From: Pseudomonas sp. MAG733B
GTDB taxonomy: Bacteria > Pseudomonadota > Gammaproteobacteria > Pseudomonadales > Pseudomonadaceae
Reading direction: 5' to 3'
Length of the DNA stretch: 64,000 bases
Assembly: GCF_036884845.1 (NCBI RefSeq)
Contig: NZ_CP145732.1
Location: 248,001 to 312,000, forward strand
The position numbers and the translations under genes were made by a program. Positions 58,830 through 64,000 of the stretch are shown here, one piece after another. Every line of letters begins with the position of its first letter. The first letter of the stretch is position 1. The notes under the pieces were generated by a model. It searched no databases. It was given only the letters and a program-made list of their open reading frames with translations, and had not been told where the DNA came from.

Positions 58830-59459
58830 ATGCTCCAACAATTTCTGCATGACTTCGGCTACTTTGCCTTGTTCCTCGGCACATTCTTCGAAGGCGAAAC
58901 CATTCTGGTGCTCGCGGGCTTCCTCGCGTTCCGTGGTTACATGGACATCAACCTGGTGGTGGTCGTGGCGTTCTGCGGCAGTTATGCCGGTGATCAGCTG
59001 TGGTACTTCCTGGGACGCAAGCACGGGCGCAAGTTGCTGGCACGCAAGCCGCGTTGGCAGTTGATGGGTGACCGGGCGCTGGAACATATCCGCAAGCACC
59101 CGGACATCTGGGTCCTGAGCTTCCGCTTCGTCTACGGCCTGCGCACGGTGATGCCGGTGGCGATCGGCCTGTCGGGCTATCCACCGGGACGCTACCTGTT
59201 GCTCAACGGGATTGGCGCGGCGATCTGGGCCACCGCGCTGGCGGCCGCCGCCTATCACTTCGGCGCGGTGCTGGAAGGCATGCTGGGCAGCATCAAGAAA
59301 TATGAGCTATGGGTCCTCGGCGCCCTTCTCCTGCTGGGCCTTGGCCTGTGGCTGCGCCGGCGCTTCAAGAACGCCCGCCTGGCCAAACAGATCTACGCCG
59401 ATGAGCAAGCCCTGAAGGCCGAACAGGCCAAGTCTGGCGAAACTAAGCCAGTCGAGTGA
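58830..59459 (+). CDS. DedA-family membrane protein
   Basis: The 209-residue protein has the DedA (VTT/SNARE-associated) pattern: EGETILVLAGFLAFRGYM near 22-40, the reentrant-loop GDQLWYFLGRKHGRKLL near 55-72, and the FRFVYGLRTVMPVAIGLSGYPPGRYLLLN segment near 100-130 with conserved Arg and Gly. About five to six hydrophobic segments are visible, and a charged tail rich in Lys/Glu follows. DedA proteins act in undecaprenyl-phosphate and phospholipid recycling. The ATG at 58830 is used, as the frame upstream lacks hydrophobic character. It overlaps the facing gene by 17 bases. Confidence 0.9.
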   Translation: MLQQFLHDFGYFALFLGTFFEGETILVLAGFLAFRGYMDINLVVVVAFCGSYAGDQLWYFLGRKHGRKLLARKPRWQLMGDRALEHIRKHPDIWVLSFRFVYGLRTVMPVAIGLSGYPPGRYLLLNGIGAAIWATALAAAAYHFGAVLEGMLGSIKKYELWVLGALLLLGLGLWLRRRFKNARLAKQIYADEQALKAEQAKSGETKPVE

Positions 59460-60675
59460 ATCGGTTTCTACAGCAATAGAGACCGATCCCGCTGAGCAGG
59501 CTGTAACTAAGCAGGCCGATCCAGCCCACCGCACTGGCCGGCCACAGCCCAACCAGCGGCGCCAGCCACACCAGCGGCACATTCGACGCCAGCCGCAGCA
59601 GCTCCAGCTTCAACGCCCACGGGCGATTCTCCAGGGCCACGCCCAAGACAAACAATCCCAGCGCCACTGCACTCCAGCCCAACACCAGGGCGGCGGTTGG
59701 CAGGCTCGGCTCCAGGTTCATCAGATAGCTGCCCAGCGCGATGTAGACGCAGAACTGCAACAGCACGTAGAGCTGCTGACGCCCGTCCAGCGGCACTTCG
59801 AATTTGCGGAACTGGCTCAAATCCGTCTTGTTCATCGGGTATTTCGCCGCCACGTCCGCCGGTCGCCAACCGGTGCGCATGAACCAGATCCGCAGCTTGT
59901 CCCAGGTGCTTTCCGTCCGTCGCGCATCCGCCCACAACTGCGCGTAGAACTGCACGTTCGCCCATATCGGATTCCAGCTCGCCAGCGGCGTGGTCACGCC
60001 GAAAATCACCGGTTCGTTGTCGTCTTCTTCCTGGAACGAGCCGAACAGACGGTCCCAAATAATGAACACCCCGCCGTAGTTGCGATCCATGTAGAGAGCG
60101 TTCTGTGCATGGTGAGCCCGATGATTGGATGGCGTGACGAAGAACCACTCGAACCAGCCGAGCTTGGGAATGTGCCGGGTATGCACCCAGAACTGGTACA
60201 GCAGGTTCAGCGCCGCGACGCTGACGAACACCAGCAACGGCACGCCGACGACCGCCATGGGCAGGTAGAAAATCCAGCTCAGCAGAAACCCGGTACTGGT
60301 CTGGCGCAGGGCGGTAGAGAGGTTGTAGTCCTCGCTCTGATGATGCACAGAATGCGCGGCCCAGAGGATGTTGCGCTCGTGGCCCATGCGATGCAGCCAG
60401 TAGTAGCAGAAGTCATAAAAGACGAAGGCAAACACCCAGACCCACACGCTGTCGGCCGAAAGTTCGAACAGCGCCAGATGCTTGAGGGCAAACGCGTAGG
60501 TCAGCAGGCCCACGCCCTTTGTCAGCAGTCCCGTGGTGGTCGAGAGCACGCCGGTGCTGATGCTGTTGATCGCGTCCGCCACCCGATAGTTGCTGACCCC
60601 GCGCCAACGGTCGGCCAGCAATTCGACGGCAATCAGCACAAAGAAAAACGGCACCGCATACAGAATGAAGTCCAT
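59443..60675 (-). CDS. Sterol desaturase/fatty acid hydroxylase-family membrane protein
   Basis: The 410-residue protein has three clear histidine boxes for a di-iron site: WLHRMGHE, HSVHHQSED and HRAHHAQN, at about 93-205, within the FA_hydroxylase domain (about 85-230). At least four membrane segments surround it, with more hydrophobic stretches at the C-terminus (about 320-400). The family hydroxylates or desaturates lipids, including sterol-like and sphingoid substrates. Bacterial members of this length in Pseudomonas have no proven substrate to my knowledge. It opposes the DedA gene with a 17-base overlap. Confidence 0.88.
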   Translation of the reverse strand: MDFILYAVPFFFVLIAVELLADRWRGVSNYRVADAINSISTGVLSTTTGLLTKGVGLLTYAFALKHLALFELSADSVWVWVFAFVFYDFCYYWLHRMGHERNILWAAHSVHHQSEDYNLSTALRQTSTGFLLSWIFYLPMAVVGVPLLVFVSVAALNLLYQFWVHTRHIPKLGWFEWFFVTPSNHRAHHAQNALYMDRNYGGVFIIWDRLFGSFQEEDDNEPVIFGVTTPLASWNPIWANVQFYAQLWADARRTESTWDKLRIWFMRTGWRPADVAAKYPMNKTDLSQFRKFEVPLDGRQQLYVLLQFCVYIALGSYLMNLEPSLPTAALVLGWSAVALGLFVLGVALENRPWALKLELLRLASNVPLVWLAPLVGLWPASAVGWIGLLSYSLLSGIGLYCCRNRFTRLA

Positions 60676-60790
60676 GACGCGCCCTGATCGGAATCTTGAG
60701 GACAGATGCTATGTGTAGCCGCGAATTAACCCTATGGCAACGAGTGACAAATTAGTGGACATTTAACGCCATGAATCTGGAGAAAAGCCC

Positions 60791-61459
60791 ATGAGCAAAA
60801 AAGTTGCAGTGATCCTTTCCGGTTGTGGCGTGTACGACGGCGCCGAGATCTATGAGAGCGTCATTACCCTGCTGCGCCTGGACCAGCGTGGTGCGCAGGT
60901 GCAGTGTTTCGCACCGAATATCGCGCAGTTGCACGTGATCAACCACCTGACCGGCGAAGAAATGCCCGAGTCGCGCAATGTGCTGGTGGAGTCGGCGCGC
61001 ATCGCCCGTGGCGAGATCAAGGACATCCGCGAAGCAGACGCCGAAGACTTCGATGCGCTGATCATTCCCGGCGGTTTCGGCTCGGCCAAGAACCTCTCCA
61101 ACTTCGCCATCGAAGGCACCGGCTGCACCGTACAACCGGATGTCCTGGCCCTGACCGAAGCGTTCGCCGAGGCCGGCAAACCGGTCGGCCTGATCTGCAT
61201 TTCGCCGGCGCTGGCGGCAAAAATCTATGGCCCCGGCGTGACCTGCACCATCGGCAACGACGCCGACACCGCAGCGGCGCTGAACAAGATGGGCGCTACT
61301 CATAAAGAGTGCGCCGTCAGCGATATCGTCGAAGACAAGGCGCGCAAACTGGTGAGCACCCCGGCGTACATGCTGGCGCAAACGATCAGTGAAGCAGCGG
61401 GCGGGATCAACAAACTGGTCGACCGGGTACTCGAACTGACCCACGAAAACGACGCCTGA
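60791..61459 (+). CDS. elbB: ElbB-type DJ-1/PfpI-like protein (glyoxalase III-like)
   Basis: The 222-residue protein is of the DJ-1/PfpI superfamily. KVAVILSGCGVYDGAEIYESV near 3-23 is the ElbB opening, LIIPGGFGSAKNLSNFA near 88-104 contains the oxyanion turn, and GLICISPALAAKIYGPG near 132-148 carries the nucleophile cysteine in an elbow. It opens with a GGAGAA site at 60778. The function is debated: proposed as an isoprenoid-related factor and as a weak glyoxalase III. Confidence 0.92.
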   Translation: MSKKVAVILSGCGVYDGAEIYESVITLLRLDQRGAQVQCFAPNIAQLHVINHLTGEEMPESRNVLVESARIARGEIKDIREADAEDFDALIIPGGFGSAKNLSNFAIEGTGCTVQPDVLALTEAFAEAGKPVGLICISPALAAKIYGPGVTCTIGNDADTAAALNKMGATHKECAVSDIVEDKARKLVSTPAYMLAQTISEAAGGINKLVDRVLELTHENDA

Positions 61460-61469
61460 CCCAATTTAA

Positions 61470-61560
61470 ATGTGGGAGCGGGCTTGCTCGCGAAAGCGAA
61501 CTGGCAGTCACTTTAAGGATGACTGACCTGACGCCTTCGCGAGCAAGCCCGCTCCCACAT
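61470..61560. repeat. TGTGGGAGCGGGC-type REP inverted pair
   Basis: Inverted copies of TGTGGGAGCGGGCTTGCTCG plus CGAA flank a spacer of about 40 bases between elbB and the YaiI-type gene. Confidence 0.87.
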
Positions 61561-61575
61561 TGATCTCGGCAAGGC

Positions 61576-62031
61576 TCAGACTTTGCGGGTCAAGCGGGTC
61601 AAAATCCGGTCCAGCGCATTGGCAAACGCCTGCTTCTCGCGCTCCCCAAACGGCGCCGGGCCGCCGCTCATCTGCCCTTGCTCGCGCAAATCGGTGAACA
61701 GGTTGCGCACCGCCAACCGATCACCCATGTTCTGCGCATCGAATTCCTTGCCCCGTGGGTCCAGCGCCGCAACGCCCTTTTTCACCAGACGGTCAGCCAA
61801 CGGCACATCGCTGCAAATCACCAGTTCACCGGAAACCGCGTGTTCCACCAGATAGTCATCGGCGGCATCCGGGCCACTGGGCACCACGATCAGCTTAACC
61901 AGCGCCAGCCCCGGCTTGATCTGCGGCTGCCCCGCCACAAGCACCACTTCAAACCGGCGCTTGAGGGCGAACTTCACCACCAGATCCTTGGCCGCCCGAG
62001 GGCAGGCGTCGGCATCGATCCAGACACGCAT
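61576..62031 (-). CDS. UPF0178 (YaiI/YqxD) family protein
   Basis: The 151-residue protein opens RVWIDADACPRAAKDLVVKFA, the family signature with clustered Asp, and keeps VVPSGPDAADDYLVEHAVSGELVICSDVPLADRLVKKG and DPRGKEFDAQNMGDRLAVRN. The Asp-rich motif layout recalls NYN/PIN-type nucleases, so metal-dependent RNA or DNA cleavage is possible but unproven. Start chosen at 62031, before which no domain extends. Confidence 0.9.
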   Translation of the reverse strand: MRVWIDADACPRAAKDLVVKFALKRRFEVVLVAGQPQIKPGLALVKLIVVPSGPDAADDYLVEHAVSGELVICSDVPLADRLVKKGVAALDPRGKEFDAQNMGDRLAVRNLFTDLREQGQMSGGPAPFGEREKQAFANALDRILTRLTRKV

Positions 62032-62053
62032 CGTGTTTTCCTCCGTTAAAAGC

Positions 62054-62117
62054 ATCGCGGGCAAGCCTTGCTCCTACAGGTTAGCGCTGAACCTGTGGGA
62101 GCGGGCTTGCCCGCGAA
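62054..62117. repeat. Hybrid REP pair
   Basis: The left half (ATCGCGGGCAAGCCTTGCTCC plus TACAGG) belongs to the TGTAGGAGC family and the right half (CCTGTGGGAGCGGGCTTGCC plus CGCGAA) to the TGTGGGAGC family. The halves still pair well, so two families have mixed in one element. Confidence 0.75.
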
Positions 62118-62136
62118 TGTGAGCGAAGCGAATGCT

Positions 62137-64000
62137 TTAAGAAACAGCCACCCGCCGCTTCTCAGCCACCCAGCTACGACCATACAACACAACAATCGCA
62201 GCAATCGCCACCGCCTGGGCCGTCAGCGAATACGCATCCGCATGAATCCCCAGCCAGTCGAACTCAAAGAACGGCACAGGCCGCGTGCCGAAGATCCCGG
62301 CTTCCTGCAACGCCTTCACGCCATGTCCGGCGAACACCACCGACAACGCGCAGAGCAGCGCGGCGTTGATGCTGAAGAACAGCGTCAGCGGCAGTTTTGC
62401 CGAACCGCGCAGGATCACCCACGCCAGACCCACCAGCAACACCAGCGCCGTGGCGCCACCGGCCAGCACTGCGTCATGGCCCGCCGGGCCTGCCTGCAAC
62501 CACAGGGTTTCGTAGAACAGAATCACTTCGAACAGTTCGCGATACACCGAGAAGAACGCCAGGATCGCAAAGCCGAAACGCCCACCGCCGCCCACCAGAC
62601 TGCTCTTGATGTAATCCTGCCAGGCCGCGGCATGGCGACGGTCGTGCATCCACACGCCGAGCCACAGCACCATGACGCTGGCGAACAGCGCTGTCGCACC
62701 TTCCAGCAATTCACGCTGTGAACCACTGACATCGATCACATACGCCGCCAGTGCCCAGGTGCCCAGACCGGCCAGCAGCGCCAGCCCCCAACCGAAGTTG
62801 ACGCTGCGCACTGCCGACTGCTGGCCAGTGTTGCGCAGAAAAGCGAGGATCGCCGCCAGCACCAGAATCGCTTCCAGGCCTTCACGCAGCAAGATCAACA
62901 GACCGGAGATGTAGCTCAGCGACCAGCTCAAGCCATCGCTGCCCAGCAAACCGGCAGACGTCTTCAACTTCGCCTTGGCGGCTTCCAGACACTGCTCGAC
63001 CTGATCGATCGGCAAGCCATCCTGCAGCGACTGACGATAAGCCATCAGCGACTTTTCAGTGTCCTTGCGCACGTTGGCGTCGACATTGTCCAGGGAGCTT
63101 TCGACCAGTTCGAAGCCTTCCAGGTACGCCGCTACCGACAGGTCATAGGCTTGATCGTGGTCACCGGCGCGGTAGGCCGCGACGCTCTTGTCCAGGGTTG
63201 CGGCGGTGTAGTCGAGTAACTGCGCCGGGCCACGCTTGACCTGCGGCGGCTGCGCCCGTTGCGCGCGGAACGTCGCGGCGGCTTGCGGGCCGTCAGCGGC
63301 CTGTACTTCTGCCGGGGTCTGACGGGCCAGATCGGCAATGTTGTAGACCTTGTCGCCATTGCCGGTAGCCGGATCGGCGCTGAAGCTGGCGATGTAGGTG
63401 GCCAGGTCCCAACGCTGACGATCATCCAGCTGATCGGCGAAGGCCGGCATATCCGTGCCCTCAACCCCGAGGCCCAGAGTGTTGTAGATCGCGTAGAGAC
63501 TCAGGTGATCCAGACGTGCGTTATCACGCAGATTGGCCGGCGGTGGCGTCAGGCCGACGCCTGCCGGGCCGTCGCCCGCACCGGTGTCGCCATGGCACAC
63601 CGAACAGTGCTGAGCGTACAGCGGCGCGCCACGGGTCGGGTCCGGGGTAATGATCGGCGCCTGGCTGACCTCATAGGCCACGGCCAGTTTCGCGCCGAGT
63701 TGCCGCGCCTGACGTGCGACGTCAGCGCCCTCCTGGTGCGCGGCGATCGCGCTGCGCAGCGTGCCGATGCCCTGTTCCAGCGCGGCCTTTTCCGGTTTGG
63801 CTGGCATTGCCGCCACCAATCCTTGCAAAGCCTGGGCGAACTCAAGTTGCTCGCGATATTCGGACTCGTTGACGACCTTGCCTGCCTGCACCGCTTCCGG
63901 GTAGTCCGCACCGATGTAGTCGAGTAAATGCAGGGCTTGCGGTGCGCCTTCCACCGTGTCCGCCAGCAGGTTGAAACTGCACAAGGCAAACACCGGCGCT
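62137..64000 (-). CDS. Cytochrome c-FTR1 family iron permease, 5' end outside window
   Basis: The visible 621 codons lack the true start; the frame runs through the right edge and the first residues (APVFALCSFNLLA) look like the end of a signal sequence. A cytochrome c domain follows with CSVCHGDTG (heme CxxCH) and DMPAFADQL (Met ligand) about 60 residues later. The C-terminal half is an FTR1 permease of about seven membrane segments with both iron motifs: REGLE in LILLREGLEAILV and RELFE in VYRELFEVILF. It probably couples iron(II) oxidation to uptake across the inner membrane. The fusion is known in pseudomonads, but the physiological oxidant is not fixed. Confidence 0.88.
   Translation of the reverse strand, partial: APVFALCSFNLLADTVEGAPQALHLLDYIGADYPEAVQAGKVVNESEYREQLEFAQALQGLVAAMPAKPEKAALEQGIGTLRSAIAAHQEGADVARQARQLGAKLAVAYEVSQAPIITPDPTRGAPLYAQHCSVCHGDTGAGDGPAGVGLTPPPANLRDNARLDHLSLYAIYNTLGLGVEGTDMPAFADQLDDRQRWDLATYIASFSADPATGNGDKVYNIADLARQTPAEVQAADGPQAAATFRAQRAQPPQVKRGPAQLLDYTAATLDKSVAAYRAGDHDQAYDLSVAAYLEGFELVESSLDNVDANVRKDTEKSLMAYRQSLQDGLPIDQVEQCLEAAKAKLKTSAGLLGSDGLSWSLSYISGLLILLREGLEAILVLAAILAFLRNTGQQSAVRSVNFGWGLALLAGLGTWALAAYVIDVSGSQRELLEGATALFASVMVLWLGVWMHDRRHAAAWQDYIKSSLVGGGGRFGFAILAFFSVYRELFEVILFYETLWLQAGPAGHDAVLAGGATALVLLVGLAWVILRGSAKLPLTLFFSINAALLCALSVVFAGHGVKALQEAGIFGTRPVPFFEFDWLGIHADAYSLTAQAVAIAAIVVLYGRSWVAEKRRVAVS

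Overview
The window is a piece of a Pseudomonas chromosome, most likely from the P. fluorescens group. The support is the high-GC coding bias, the OprD-type porins, the Ssu/LsfA sulfur-starvation genes, the spu polyamine genes, the ubiH/ubiI/pepP/ygfB, zapA/6S RNA, ubiD/rho/trxA and ppx/ppk/hemB blocks, and many short REP-type inverted repeats of the kind common in that group. Species cannot be fixed from the sequence alone. No phage, transposase, CRISPR array, tRNA or rRNA is visible. Most of the window is core chromosome. From memory, the right-hand three quarters follow the order of the P. aeruginosa argA-to-hemB region.

Layout. (1) 1-6.3 kb, polyamine uptake and catabolism: spuD, spuC and spuB on the minus strand and spuI divergent on the plus strand. 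Between them lies a short open frame that matches only the N-terminal third of SpuA, so spuA looks like a broken relic. (2) 6.5-17.6 kb, sulfur-starvation block: a TetR regulator, the ssuE-A-D-C-B-F alkanesulfonate operon, the 1-Cys peroxiredoxin lsfA, two tandem OprD-family porins and a tauA gene with no tauBCD beside it. (3) 17.7-25.3 kb: argA and argE (arginine synthesis), a CYTH-CHAD triphosphatase, an Lrp/AsnC regulator with a divergent small conserved gene, an orphan GspE-type ATPase and a small exported DUF2388 protein. (4) 25.4-29.9 kb: the glycine cleavage system gcvT-gcvH-gcvP. (5) 30.1-32.8 kb: a ferric iron ABC permease and binding protein. (6) 33.1-39.6 kb: ygfB-pepP-ubiH-(DUF4442)-ubiI, facing a plus-strand zapB-like gene, zapA, 6S RNA and ygfA. 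(7) 39.8-46.1 kb: an EVE-domain protein, an exported FliL-like protein, a quinone oxidoreductase, a TonB-domain protein, glpT and a ChaC-type cyclotransferase. (8) 45.2-49.6 kb: ubiD with a translationally coupled ferredoxin-type reductase, rho and trxA. (9) 49.7-53.5 kb: a GntR regulator divergent from a polar amino acid ABC transporter. (10) 53.7-64 kb: ppx and ppk convergent, hemB, a DedA protein, a sterol-desaturase-like membrane hydroxylase, elbB, a YaiI protein and a cytochrome c-FTR1 iron permease that runs off the right edge.

How the genes work together. The left part is about scavenging nitrogen, carbon and sulfur: polyamines by gamma-glutamylation and transamination, and sulfonates by porin entry, ABC uptake and FMNH2-dependent desulfonation, with peroxide defence. 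The middle and right parts carry housekeeping: arginine, glycine/one-carbon, ubiquinone (ubiH, ubiI, ubiD), heme (hemB), division (zapA), transcription control (6S RNA, rho) and polyphosphate. About fifteen REP-type elements of at least five sequence families sit in the gaps between genes, and in two cases they supply the stop codon of the gene before them.

I found no convincing undescribed multi-gene system. The most informative irregularities are the spuA relic, the orphan tauA, the REP-derived stop codons, an AT-rich palindrome-dense gap at about 44.9-45.06 kb, and the orphan secretion-type ATPase.
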